A stretch of 64,000 nt of DNA from Branchiostoma floridae (GCF_000003815.2 NC_049985.1:22363754-22427753), one strand, 5' to 3'. Shown: positions 46,126 through 58,280, counted from the stretch's first letter. Notes: a model not told the origin generated them from the sequence alone. Translations and numbers: made by a program.

Positions 46126-46725
46126 TACACACTTGTATTCAAAACATTTTAATAACCCTCTTGGCCAAATTAAATACAAGGTAATGAGAAGTCAACACAT
46201 AGCAACGGACACGCAAGGACATCGTTATAATGGTAGCCCCTAAAGTACAGTTTGTTTACAAAGGACAAATATTAGCTCAAGCTTGCACAAAGCTCCTGTA
46301 TGTTGGACTGTTTGCAGAGTGTTGTGTTATTTTGTTTATTTTATGTTTCTTAGCTTAAAGAGGAGCGTACAAGCTTACAGCACTGGGTTCAATCCACTCG
46401 TAACCCTACACACGATAGTGAAAAAGAATCCATCCCTAAAGTGCAGGGGATTCAACAAAGGAAACTTTTGTTTTGAGTACAAAGGATATTTGTTTGGGCT
46501 GAAAGTAACTCCGACCCCGTTGGTACGTCAGTGAGGATACAAATACAAGAGGATCAATGTCACATGGGGAGGGGGGCGTTCGGTGAGTCACTGTTTTTCC
46601 CGCCTCTAGTTGGGGTCAAACATTGAAACGGACGAACTTTCAGACAGCAAGTTTCAGTTCCTGTTTTGGGGTGAAAACGTTTGAAGGAATATCTTGCCAT
46701 TTCGCGCTCAATGAGGTGATACAAT

Positions 46726-47622
46726 ATGGAAGGTAAGTGACTATGATTTACGAATCAAACATGTCAAAGACTACAGGTTACTCCGTAAATATTTTGTTTG
46801 TATGTTAGAACTGAGAAGGGGGTGGGGTGGCGAGGAGAGGAGGGGAGGGGAACTTGTCCGTTGTACGATAGGAAGTAAGATTGAAGAGAAGACGGAGATG
46901 TATTTCCACAGAGTAAGATAGGTCCCATCCATAAAAGACAAGGACTTTGTCTGGAAAGAAGTGTAAGGTATCTAGAAATAAGTAACAGGACCATATTGAC
47001 ATTGTTTACAGGTGTACGATATTAGGTCAAGGAAAGACAGAGGTTGACGGAGGTGGTCGATACTGTACATGAACCCTTATCACCTGATTTCAGACTATTC
47101 TAAAGTCCACTAGGGAGACATTTTCGTACCCTAACGTGTAGTGTGGCACCATGAACGTTTGTAGTGGCACCATTACGGTTGTCATTGAAGCCCAAAACGC
47201 CATGTTTAGATATCGCTATCTCACTTCCGCTTTCACCGACAACGCTGAAAGGCATGGATGAACAGTGTTACCAGTCTTGTAATACAACGCGATACATTAT
47301 ATGGTAATATACATAATACGCGTAATCTGAATAAGTTTGAAAGTCTGTACGTGTGTGTGTCTGTGTGTGTGTAAGCGTCTGTGCTTGTATCGGTGCGCGT
47401 GGGTGCGTGGGGGTAGGGGCACGATGGAAGGCAATTTTATTGGTTAGAATTGTGGGTTAACGTTTCACTTTCATTTTGACCGGTTCCGTTGCCAATAAGA
47501 TTATCATGTCTGACGATATTTGTATGTCTACAGTCCTCACGTGTAAGAACGCCAGCCGCCTGCTGTCCTTCGTCATCATCCTGTGTATGATCATCGTAGG
47601 TGAGTACATTACTTGTATATAC

Positions 47623-47656
<34 letters not shown>

Positions 47657-49088
47657 GCGAGCGCGTGTGTGTACATGTGAGTGTGCGTGTTTCCGTACGT
47701 ATGTGTGTGTGTGTGTGTGTGTGCGTATAAGTCTGTGTATGTCTGTGTGTATGTGTATACATGTGTTTCCGTATGTGTGTCTGTGTGTGTGTGTGCGCGT
47801 GTGTGTGTGAATCGAAATCATCTAAGGATTCACCCAATAGTGGTCACATTGGTCATGAAGAGGTGGTATTGTATAGTTTGAAAGTACGCAAAAATACACA
47901 AAATGCATGAGCTGTCGTATATCTTGCAGGTGGAGTGTACAGAGAACAGTGTCCCATCAACTTCCTGATCCCCATCTACCTGATCGTGTACGGGGTCTTC
48001 TTACTAGTGCCGACTATCGGTTCCATCGTGCATGGCAGGCAGGAAGAGGACGAGTCCAACGCGGAGGACGGGGGTGCCAGCCAGCTCAGCCCGGACCAGC
48101 TGATGAAGTCTCCCATCTTCTCCTGTGTACAGGGCGTGGTGGGCTGCTTCTTATTCGGCTGGTTCATTGCGGGTAAGGCAGTTCACTTTTATCCGCGGGG
48201 TAACCTATATCCGTTGTGTAAAAATACACACTGTATCTAGGTCGACGGACTGTGGTTTCAAAGTGCATATTTCGAGATTTTGAAATATTACAAATTGAAA
48301 CCACTATCGACCTGATATCCCCAAATCACCTTTTATTTTCAAACAATGGATATAGGTCACCACACGAGTAAAGGTGACCTAGCATTACATTAGGTGGTGA
48401 TAATTAGTGCATACTATGTAAACCGGGACCTAATCAATTAATTAGTTGTAAATGATTGGATGCCCATACCTTTCCAGTGAAAAAAGTTCATAACGACATA
48501 CTACGGTAGTGATTTTTAAGTGGTAGATAACTGACTTGAAAGGGAGATTAAGGTATTAAGATTTTGCCCCCAAGCGTTTTTTTACCATAGGGGTCAATTT
48601 CGTTTGACCACTTTTTTTTAACCTCCTTCGTTTGACAAACAATCATTCTAGAAAGCGGCTTGTTCACCAATAGGCCTACGTCACATTGCCACTCAGGGGC
48701 CCGACAGGGCAGCTTTCGGGAACAAAAAGTATGATATTAAATCACCAAACTACACAAGACGTAAAGAGAATAGTCGTAGGCATTATTTGTGTGTATGTTT
48801 ATGTATACATTTCTATTTTGTGTTTCCGCAAACAGGACCCGGTTTGAAAATGTGACGTTAGCCTTATACTGTGTATCGTTGTCCCACACAGGTAACGTCT
48901 GGGTGTACTCAGCGTACCCCGTTGTGGAGAGGAACAACTCCACCAGTCCTGACTACTGTCACTACGTGCTGTACGACTTCGCCTTCACCCTCACCACCCT
49001 GGTGTGGATCACCCTGGCCCTGGGGATATGTGCTGGCGTCATCACTGTAGTCTGTTCCGTGGGCAAGGATGGAGAGGATATGTCGTAG
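46726..49088 (+). CDS. TMEM272-like four-pass membrane protein, copy 1
   Basis: The favoured model has exons 46726-46732, 47534-47599, 47930-48172 and 48892-49088, all split in phase 1, giving 170 residues. Four hydrophobic segments are visible: LLSFVIILCMIIVG, FLIPIYLIVYGVFLLVP, VQGVVGCFLFGWFIAG and FAFTLTTLVWITLALGICAG. The WFIAGNVWVY...YC...LYDFAF stretch is what I recognise from vertebrate TMEM272; the family's function is not established. A conserved NxS/T-SP-x-YC site lies in the last extracellular loop. Exons 2-4 are well supported because the paralog at 50546-54009 has the same boundaries and the same 66-base exon 2. Exon 1 (ATG GAA G before GTAAGT) is an inference. The alternative is to start at ATG 47506 without that exon. 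Confidence 0.8.
47624..47810. repeat. (GT)n microsatellite cluster
   Basis: Several GT runs with GTAT/GCGT interruptions lie in intron 2 of TMEM272-like copy 1. Long ORFs on both strands here arise only from the dinucleotide repeat. Confidence 0.9.
48181..48379. mobile_element. Intact MITE, TTCACCTTTATCC family
   Basis: It begins GTTCACTTTTATCCGCGGGG and ends GTAAAGGTGACC. It starts only nine bases after the exon 3 donor of TMEM272-like copy 1. Confidence 0.85.
48675..48872. mobile_element. MITE with CCTACGTCACATTGCCA end
   Basis: CCTACGTCACATT...GGGGCCCG at the left pairs with GACCCGGTTTGAAAATGTGACGTTAG at the right. It ends about 20 bases before exon 4 of TMEM272-like copy 1. Confidence 0.65.
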
Positions 49089-50545
49089 TTTGATCATGAT
49101 GAACTTTATTGCCATCCTCGTACGCAGGGACCTCCAACAGCAAAACTGCCTGCCTGGATGTACCCTACACCGTTAGTTCCTAACCGCCCTGCTTGTAGAT
49201 ATTCATGAGCTTACCCTTATATATGCGAGATCCCTTTTAAAAACTGAAAGGCCTATGCTCTCATTGGCTGACAGCTGGTTAGTGGCGACGCCCACAGTAA
49301 CTAAGAGTGACGGTTGAGAAAGCTGGGTACTTCCAGACAGGCGGTTTCGCCGTTGGATGTTACTGCGTAGAAGGATGTTGCACGGCATTTGTACATGGTA
49401 CAATGTATAGCAACAAATATTGTATTAAACAAAGTACAAAGTAAAGGTATAGAAGAAGGCTTAACATCCTTACTATAAGGGCTAACATAATTCTTTGATA
49501 TAATGTTCCAATGGAGTAGGCTATTAATCAGGTTCGGAAATATGTAACGTTTTATTGCACGTTAGATATTGCAGAAAGTTTCAATAGTGCAAGATTTAGT
49601 TCAAGATGTTGTTGGGTAGGTGCTGTAAATTTTGACTTTGCTTTGTAAGGTTCGCTTTTGTATTTTAATCACTGTTTAATGTCTAAAGACGTGTGCCATC
49701 ATGTCGTGATTTCAGCCACTTGTTGTCATTTTTTATCTTGTTTTCTTTAAATAAATGCCAATTTTGAAAGGAAAAACACAAAGAATACGTTTATTGCTAA
49801 CGTTAACGTTAATTGCACAATAAATGCGAAACAAGATTGAGACCAAGTCTTAACAATCTGTATGTTGTTTATCCGCAAAGTCAGGGCTCACCAGCAAACA
49901 GTGTAGTATTGATTGGACTATTCTAATACTAAGGCCCCCTTTCCACTAGACGGCGATCTCATTGCGACCTTAAACGGATGTGTGTTAAACCTTCGATTTC
50001 ATACTAGGTATATCATACAGAATGTCAAGTGTTACTGAAAGAACAACAAAACACATAAAGCGTAAAAAGATTAGTTTTTTTCTCCGTACATTGCATTCAG
50101 CGATCTGTCAAATTTGAGGTCGCAGAGAGAGCACGGCGAGAGCGCCGTCTTTGATTTCAACAACAGGATAAGATGGGTAAAGTCTCAGTGAACGAGTGAA
50201 CAACAAGTGACGGTCAGCTTTTAATGGTTACCTGTCATTTTCACGTCACAAACGTTAAGTGCTAACATCATTTTTATTTTACCTTTAAGTTAGTAGCTAT
50301 GTTTACTATTAAACGTAAATATATAGATGGTAAACTGTACAACAGTCCCCTGTATGTATCACATGCCTGTCTCGAGAGGGTTCATTGGCCTTGTGTGTAT
50401 GCGTGTCATACCGCGGCAGGGTCAAAGGTAACGGCTGAAGTTTCACTCAGTGACGGCGGCGTTTCTGTGCTGTTTGGGTGGACTAAATTAGTCCTAGTTG
50501 AACAAATGCTGAAGGGACGACTCGTCCTGACACATGTACAGCACC
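49089..50545. other. 3' UTR of TMEM272-like copy 1 and spacer to copy 2
   Basis: AATAAA at 49750-49755 probably ends copy 1. A MITE with GGCCCCCTTTCCACTAGACG at its left end starts near 49931 and seems to extend to about 50160. No other exon was recognised. Confidence 0.45.
49750..49755 (+). promoter_or_regulatory. Candidate polyadenylation signal of TMEM272-like copy 1
   Basis: AATAAA about 660 bases after the stop codon, in an AT-rich context. Confidence 0.5.
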
Positions 50546-53500
50546 ATGGGCGAACAGGGGTCGACTAGAACAGGTACGTAGTAGACACGAACAAGCTACT
50601 GTATACAGTGATGTCTGTGTGGGGAGGGGGGAGGCATGGCAAGTTTGTAAGTGGTGACATGCATAACTAGTATCCGTCACAGAAGTTGTGTATGCTCCTA
50701 GTGTTGAAACATGTAAATAGATACATGTAGATGTAAATGTGGAATTGACATCTTACATTGCACAAACTTTTTGTCTATGCACTCACTGTTCCTATGTCAG
50801 AACACATCTACCTGTGCCACACCGTGCGAACCTATGCTCTCGGCAGAGTGTTTTGTTCAGTACGATACTGATGCAGAAGTACACACGTGCTAGACTAAGT
50901 ATAAAGTGTAGCTGACTTACCAAAGTGCTTGGAACGTCAGGAAGTTGACCCTGTCATTTATTGTAGATAAAAGTCTGTCTCAAACTCCCGTGTCGCATAC
51001 TGAGGGCGTGAGCGGGGGTTTTGGGGAGGCAGGTTTACGTTGTTTTTGCACGTATGACACCAAGGTAGTTAATCCAATTTTGATTTACATGGGATGAAAA
51101 TATTTAGTGAGTGTATACTCAGTCTTTTGATTGACGTGAGATGAAAAAATTAAGTGAGTGTATACACAATCGGAAGCTGTTGGTTCCCACACAACTACGT
51201 ACATGTGTGTCAGTTATACATCTAATGCATACTCCTTGTATATTTTTTTCATGTATAAGACTCACTAGTCATTCATATCTATACCTGTATTTATAAAGTT
51301 CAATATCTCATACCTTCATTCCAACAGGGCGGCAACCTCTGTGATCGCGTTGCGACCTAAGAATTAACAGATCGCTCAACGAACGATTTTTCATTGCTTT
51401 GCATCTTTTGTTGTCTACTTTTATATTTTGCATGGTATTATAATTATAAAATCAAGGGTTTTAAAAGTCCAATTTAGGTCGCAGCAAGATCGCAGCAAGA
51501 TCGCAGCAAGATCGCGGTGTAGTGGAATGGGGACGTTGATTCTAGTTGGCACGTAATACCCCCCTCACATTGGGCGCGATTCGATCGGACGACGAGCTCG
51601 AGGCTGCGAGCTCTAAATTACGAGGAGTCATGACCCTGACGGGAAGGGGGAACTCTGCCATTTCTTCGTCGGCATCAGGGTCATGCCTCCTCGAAAATTA
51701 GAGCTCGCAAACTTGTCGTCCGATCGAATTGCGCCTATTGTGAGGGGGTATAACAGAATCGGTAGAGTCTGTGTAGTAGTGTGTACACAGTAATAGATCT
51801 GACCTGACCCGTTACCTGTGTTTGTTTGTTGACAGTGTTCATCTGTGAGACCTTCTGGCGGCTGGTCTCTCTGGCTATAATTGTGGCCATGGTTGTCGTT
51901 GGTGAGTAATAGTGCAAAATTATAAGACTTTGAACACCACAAACACCATTAAAAACAACAACAACGTAAAGAACGACAAAAACAACATTCATTCATTTAT
52001 TTATTCTGCCAGTAGAGCACAGCTCAGGTCCGTGGCCTGATTGTACACAACAACAAAACACACAGAAAACAACAACAGCAATACGACACAATACTCACAT
52101 GTCAGAAATCGTACTTACACAAAGTGTTATATCGCATTCGTTATTATTAGCTACACGATTTTTATGAAAATAAGGAATATACACGGTATTCATAAAATCA
52201 ATACCTAAGGTACAGGTTTGACTTATTAATAATCAGATCCAAGTCCATGTTTAGGTGCAGAGGTTCAGTATCAGGTCCGGACCTTAGCCATACCTGATAA
52301 TATTAGTTTTATTAAACCAATATTGATATTGGATTATTTCTAAATAATCCAATATCAATATCTGCTTTGTTTTCATCTTAAAAAATTTCCTTTCGTATAA
52401 GCTTTAAGTTGCTATATTGTGGGCTCAGTGAGATACTAGCTTTGATATAAACGGCGTACATGTCTTTCTCACATATGTGCTTCAGGTTCTCTATACGTCC
52501 ACGACTGTCCCATCCAGTACATGATCCCCGTGTACCTGATCGTGTACGGTATCTTCCTGCTCCTGCCCACCTTCACCGCCCGGCACAGGAGGGACGGGGA
52601 GGACCCGCCTGACGTGCTGCAGTCGCCCGGGCAGTGCTGCTTCCAGGGCATCATAGGCTGCTTCCTTCTCGTCTGGTTTATCGGAGGTTTGTACTGAGTT
52701 ATTAATTGTAGCACGTGTGTGTCGTCCTTTTTACACTCCGGGTGCATATAGTGTATATTTTTAGTGTTTGAGTTTGTTGTGCGTGATAGCTAGTGATTAT
52801 AAGTAGGAAGATGACCGCAAATGTCAGACTTACCGGGGTGGTAAACGCAGGAAGTACAGTTCAGAGGTGGTAGAATTAGTCGTTAATAAGACTGTTCAGT
52901 TCAGTTTCATGCTAAGACTGTTCAGGTCATGTAACAGACTATAGATTTACTGGGAGGTATTGTTTGTGGTCTGTTTGTCTGTGATTCTGCAGTCACGTTT
53001 ACCGTATAGTGACAGAGGGACCAATGAACTAAATGTGATTTTATTTTTTTGTCTGTGTATATATATAGACATATGCTTCAGAATAACAGTCTTTATTGTC
53101 AACAGCTCCAGGGGATAGCAAAAAAAAATCAGACTAGTCTAGGAAAAGTTCTCACGCTACAGCATTATGCTACGGTCCAGTTTGGAAAAAGGGCCCCTCC
53201 GGATAGTTTTCGGGCTGTTTTTCTGCACTTTCGGCGTGGCCCTTATGTGTCCCCATGGGGCATCATATGTGTTTCTCCAAGCTATTAAAATCAACCCGGG
53301 AACCGGAGACAAATAGATCTTATCATGAAAACACCTCGAGGTACCCCGCGGTGTCCGACAGTCCAAGGGACAAATTTATGGCTTCAAAGCCTGGCCGGGG
53401 CTCCACACCTACGGTGGAAATGGAATCGTAGCATAAAGCTAAGGGCACAACCCGCCGTACGTGCAATTTGTCCGTACGTTTTTTTTTTTGAGACCACGTC

Positions 53501-54009
53501 AACCACGTATTTCTGAAAACGTTCAGGCTGTAAAGGGCAGGCGCGTCGCCCGTACTGCTAAGCCCGATGGCACACAAAGTTTTGCCTGCACGTAAAGTTC
53601 TACGGCGTGTTTGCGTGCTTCAAAATTAGTCGGATTCCCTACGTGTTCGTACGGAGACGGTACTTACAACTTATGGATCCAAAAAGTTGCCCACGTTTTG
53701 GCCCGTATACGTAGACAGCACGTATTTGCACGCGCGTACGCGGGTTGTGCCCTAAGCTTAAGTGTAGGATTTCACAAAGGTCTAAACTAGCGCTGTTTCG
53801 CAGGAACAAGTTGGGTGTATCCTGCCTTCCCTGTGGTAGACCTGACCAACACAACCAGTCCGAACTACTGCCAACCCGTCCTGTACAACTTCGCCTTCAC
53901 CATCACTACGGCCACGTGGGTGGTGGCGGGTGTAGGACTGCTCGCCTCGCTGTGTTATCTCGGCCTCACGCTGATCCGTGGAGACCAGAACACATACACC
54001 GACGTATAA
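50546..54009 (+). CDS. TMEM272-like four-pass membrane protein, copy 2
   Basis: Exons 50546-50573, 51836-51901, 52486-52686 and 53804-54009 join in phase 1 to give 166 residues. The first exon's ATG (ACCATGG) has a good Kozak context; an in-frame ATG at 50534 would add four residues, and a TGA at 50528 closes the frame. The protein matches copy 1 segment by segment: IPVYLIVYGIFLLLPTF, QGIIGCFLLVWFIGG, then SWVYPAFPVVDLTNTTSPNYC and FAFTITTATWVVAGVG. The loop between segments 2 and 3 is shorter than in copy 1 and lacks its long acidic stretch. Same strand, 1.5 kb spacing and identical exon phases point to tandem duplication. Role unknown. Confidence 0.85.
51335..51535. mobile_element. MITE-like sequence with triplicated GATCGCAGCAA
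   Basis: CATTCCAACAGGGCGGCAAC at the left is roughly paired with GGTGTAGTGGAATG at the right. The unit AAGATCGCAGC is repeated three times near 51485-51515. A TTGTTGTCTACTTTTATATTTTGC core resembles the core of other MITEs here. It lies in intron 1 of TMEM272-like copy 2. Confidence 0.5.
51557..51750. mobile_element. Long hairpin MITE with TACCCCCCTCACA ends
   Basis: TACCCCCCTCACATTGGGCG and CGATCGGACGACGAGCTCG at the left pair almost base for base with the right arm ending TGTGAGGGGGTA. AGTCATGACCCTGACG pairs with GCATCAGGGTCATGCC. It ends about 85 bases before exon 2 of TMEM272-like copy 2. Confidence 0.85.
51985..52350 (-). mobile_element. Probable LINE 3' end
   Basis: On the minus strand, GTGTACAATCAGGCCACGGA leads to AATAAATAAATGAATGAATG, the style of the tails at 28180 and 28283. 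No coding part is readable. The extent toward 52350 is uncertain. Confidence 0.45.
53438..53757. mobile_element. Complete MITE, GGGCACAACCCGCC family
   Basis: The left end AAGGGCACAACCCGCCGTAC pairs with the right end GTACGCGGGTTGTGCCCT. Flanking AAGCT and AGCTT extend the inverted repeat. A truncated relative is at 20238-20333. It ends about 45 bases before exon 4 of TMEM272-like copy 2. Confidence 0.85.
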
Positions 54010-56879
54010 ACCTATTCATCAACACTTGTAAGATTTATGAAAGCTTACAACAACAACAAAAAGAACAACAACAACACGAAAACACAATAGAAAAATGCTA
54101 ACACTTTACTTTCAACACAGTTAAACTATAGAGACTAAATTTTCGGTCAATCTCCGTCGATCTTGTTCACAGAATGACCCTTCTATCAGGAACACCCCCC
54201 CCTATCGCTGCACATGCGTACTTGGTATGGTGAACGAGCTTATCTTGGCTTCATAGACGTTTCGAGCCCTGTGATTGGCTAGGGCCTTCGAACGATCAAA
54301 ACGGACTTTGAATTCCTATGGGTTTACAAACTTTAACTTAAGTCAATATTATGCATGATCTAAAAGTATAACTTGAAAGACAATGAAATACTCACAAGTA
54401 ACAGAATGTTGTTCTCCATTAGTGTACTGTAAATGCATTTAAGTTCGCGGAGATTTAATTTCGCGGTAGCGGGAAAATGGACTTTTCGCGGTGGTTTTAA
54501 TTTCTCGGTAGCACCATGCACTGTATTCTCTTACTGTTATGGAAAAATGTTCGCAGTGGTTTTATACTCGCGGTGAAGAGGCCGCCGCGACAACCGCGAA
54601 GATTAATCCACCGCGAAAGTTTCTGCATTTACAGTAATTCGAATTCGTTTGAAATACTAATGATAATTCTTCGGTCGATGGTCGTTCAACGGTCGCAAAA
54701 TCAAAGGAAATGGCGTTTAAATTCTTTCAGTGCTTGCCTTACGTTTGTTATAATTTTTGAATCATGTGTATGAAGAAAAGAATATTACGTTACTATTATG
54801 GTCAGTACTAAGATGAAGATCCATTACTGTTTTGATTTGACAATGTCATGATATGAAATGTATTTTTTTGTGTATTTATGTAAAATAAGGTAGGTTGATC
54901 GCAACGATGTTACAATATGGAATGCTGATTTTCTTTTCATCTTAATTTATCAACACATTTTGGTTTGCCGTAAATTTGAGTCAGGGAATTGATGCAGTTT
55001 CGACAATACATTCGTGTATTAAGGTGATTTCATGTTGGATTCATCCCGACTATATAATAATATAAAATCATTTTCTTTTCATTTTAATATGATCACGTTT
55101 TTGTTTCATTCACAGAATTTTACTTATCATGTGATGGAAGTGTGAATTCGTGTCCTGATTAATTCTATTTATATAATCAACTTCGCAGATTTGCGTAGTA
55201 TTGAGTCAAAGTGACTATTATCGAATTTGATGATTCCGTTTGAGAGATGTTAATTCTGCTTTATCAACAATTGTTATAAGATGTGATATTTTGTACTCAT
55301 TTTGTCATTCTGTGTAATATTAGTAGACTTTTGATTTGCAAACGGCCAAAACAGTCAACTTATATGAAATATTCAGTAAATAATAGATTAGTTACCTTGA
55401 TCATAATAAAATTAGATATAGTTTCAACTAAGTACAAACTTCGATCCATTTGTTCATATTGTACATATGCAAATACCTTCTCATTTTGATATATTGTCAT
55501 TCCTCTCTGTATTGCAAGGGGGCGTTGTAGCAACACCATGTGATAGGTGTAGTGATTTCATAAAGATCTTGATTATAAGTCTTGATGAATATAGATCACT
55601 AAGATCATCAAATATATTTTGAAAATATAAGACTTGTTGTATTATTATGCTTTCCTTTCTAAATAAATTTGGTAATTTTTGCAAAAATATCTGTTCACGA
55701 ATATACCTACATCCAATTTGTCACGAAATGCAAAAATCCGTATTATCTTATGTTAGAGATGATTTTGCTAATAATAACTGTGAAACGTTTAAAAAAATCA
55801 CGAAATCGTAAAAAGTCCTTTTGTTCTATCACCGTGGTTATGGAGTTTCGACTGAAAATAACGAACGAAATAAAAAAGGTAGGGTCGAAGTAAAATATTC
55901 ATTACTTTTTGTAAATCGAACAACCTTGACAGTGGATTATCATCCAGAGTAGAAAAATCATTTCCCATCCATCGTTGCTCAGGACAAGTTGACATTCAAA
56001 TTTATTGCGGGGATGATTTCGGGCTAAATCTTCCATTTATTCTTCTGCGAGTTGGACTAGAAATGCAATTTCTCGTTCGGCGAGGCCTGTCATTGCGGAT
56101 GTAACTCAGTTGTTCAGCCGTCTGTCTCCATTCGGGTGTCTGCACTTGTAAATATTCAAGTATGTATGAAGCCATCTATAAAACATACATGAACGTTCTC
56201 TCATCGTACCCGTTATACACTCACCGAAGCTGGTATTGCGCTTGACTCTGCCATATTGTACTAGGAATTGCGCCATGTTTGCAAAGCTGGTAGTGACAAT
56301 TTTTCCTAACGTTTATATTGATGAACAGCTTATTGGAAGTCGCAGTGTTTGCACTTGACTTAAAACCAATGTACAATGATTATAAACGCATCAAAATGTT
56401 TTTCTCTTACAATGATGAAAGGATGTTCAACTTATGATACTCAGCACACCATATGTAGGGTTGTATTATTGTGCCATGTTTGCACCCATGTACGAACTCC
56501 ACTTAACTATATATAATTCCGTTTTTTTTTTTAAATTTGTGGTTTACGCCACTGGATTTCGTAAGTTACGCCACTTTGCGAATGCCTGGCTCACAAATCC
56601 GCAATTCAGCCCAGTCTTGTGAGATACTACAATAGATGGCTTTGGTGCGATATTCCAGAAAAAAAAATTTGCTGCAATGCAGGTGAAAATGATGCTGCAA
56701 GTCTAATGTATTGAATCCTTTCTCTTCAGTAATTCTTGTAAGTAATACGCCATGACACGAAAAATCTTACGGCATATTCTCTCGACTGGCGACGAGATTT
56801 GATGATTGTGCATGACGTCATACCCAAGTCTCGCCGTCTCGGGTGAGTAGAGTAATGGGAATGGATCTTTGTCCCGTAG
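54010..56879. other. Gene-free AT-rich stretch after TMEM272-like copy 2
   Basis: Apart from one MITE at 54425-54636, only short ORFs are present. No exon or RNA gene was recognised. Confidence 0.45.
54425..54636. mobile_element. MITE with TACTGTAAATGCATTTAAGT ends
   Basis: TACTGTAAATGCATTTAAGT followed by TCGCGG pairs with CCGCGAAAGTTTCTGCATTT and ACAGTA. The interior repeats TTCGCGGTGGTTTTA. The ACTGTAA terminus resembles the element at 12931-13142. Confidence 0.8.
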
Positions 56880-57165
56880 TTTTACGACAATATGTCAGAC
56901 GAAATACCGCAAACGCATCGCTACACAATTTTTTTTACGACAATATGTCAGACCAACTACTCTCATGCATCTCTACCTCCATAGTTTTACGACAATATGT
57001 CAGACAAAATACTCTCATGTATCTCTACCTCCAGAATTTTACGACAACATGTCAGACAAAATAACGTCATGCATCTCTACCCTGTAGTTTTACGACAATA
57101 TGCCAGACGAAATACCGTTACGCATCTCTACGCCAGTGATTTTACGACAATATGTCAAAGGAATC
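56880..57165 (+). repeat. 52-bp tandem repeat, six units
   Basis: Units begin TTTTACGACAATATGTCAGA at 56880, 56933, 56985, 57037, 57088 and 57140. Each contains CATCTCTAC before the next start, and the sixth is partial. A period of 52 shifts frame each unit, so the overlapping ORFs are artefacts. Confidence 0.95.
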
Positions 57166-57539
57166 ACCAAAGCCTTTCAGCAATTTGTTATGACGACAAG
57201 TGAACTTTAATGTCCTTAACGTGGGTTTTACGGCAAATACTGACGAGTTAAATACACTGCCGTTCCTCTGACGGTCTATTGGAACGTTCTAGTTGGGAAA
57301 ATTGTGGAGTATGAGAATCATAACCTGTCCCTTTGGATTAAGTTGGTCTATACTAAATAATCTTCCTACATCATAGACGGTGGTAATGAAATCACACGAA
57401 GAAGATAGGGTTGGCATCTGTGTGATAAAAATGACATTATTAAAGTCTAGTATTTGCTTTGTTATGTCTACCTTCACGAAAGGGGAACATATTGTTTTTG
57501 CTTTATTTCTTCTTCTTCCTCATCTACTATTTCTATTTC

Positions 57540-57690
57540 AAGCAAACAAATAGGGTCAACGACCCTGACCAGGCGGCTGTCACCATGGTTACATGGCAGA
57601 CCCCCTATGGTGTTTGATTACATAATGTAGCAAGTGGCAGGGCAGATCTGGGTGGGCTGGTCATCTTATATATGAATGTGTTTGAACATG
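57540..57690 (+). repeat. Dispersed repeat shared with 44560-44700
   Basis: The two blocks share CAAATA..G.CAA.GACC, then CACCATGGTTACATGG / TACCATGGTAACTGG, TAATGTAGCAAGTGGCA and TATATGAATGTG..TGA in the same order. No coding content is evident. Confidence 0.65.
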
Positions 57691-57799
57691 CATAAACATA
57701 GCAGATTATGAGAAGATAACATGATTTATTTGCTTAAAAATGTTGCCTTGAATCGATTCTAGTTATGAAGGAAGAATTATCAAAAATTAATTTTTTGCT

Positions 57800-57918
57800 G
57801 CAGTATCTAAAGAAGCTGCTAGGGAGCCTATTATCAAACTTGACCTTCGTTTTTGTGATCCTATCCAACTACTAAATATCCTCAGGATCCATCCAAAGCT
57901 TCTCGTTATGCACACAAG

Positions 57919-58010
<92 letters not shown>

Positions 58011-58022
58011 ACAAACACACAC
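57800..58022 (+). repeat. GCTGCAGTACC dispersed repeat ending in a long (CA)n tract
   Basis: GCTGCAGTATCTAAAGAAGC starts a decayed copy of the repeat at 43225. It runs into about 100 bases of almost pure CA from 57919. Confidence 0.8.
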
Positions 58023-58086
58023 AGGTATCTAGCAAAAAGAATAAGAAATCACCAGGCATCAAAGATAGCATGCACTAGTTACTTTA

Positions 58087-58134
58087 CAAGTCTACCTATC
58101 TATCTACCTATCTATCTATCTATCTATCTATCTA
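58087..58134. repeat. (TATC)n microsatellite
   Basis: Near-perfect TATC units. Confidence 0.9.
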
Positions 58135-58224
58135 TGTTTGTGTATGTGCGTTTATGTGTGTTTGTGTATGAAAGGGTGACAGAGAGACAGAAACAGACAG
58201 ATTGACACGCACACATGTATAAAC

Positions 58225-58225
<1 letters not shown>

Positions 58226-58280
<55 letters not shown>

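Noticed and set aside
47506-47599. TMEM272-like copy 1 starting at ATG 47506 in a longer first exon
   Set aside because: Possible, but an acceptor at 47533 reproduces the 66-base phase 1 exon of the paralog, so the spliced model is preferred.
47457-47881. His/Thr- and Cys/Val-rich frames on both strands
   Set aside because: They are translations of a GT/CA microsatellite.
56880-57165. 52-bp array as a possible repeat protein
   Set aside because: The 52-base period changes frame every unit; no single frame spans it.
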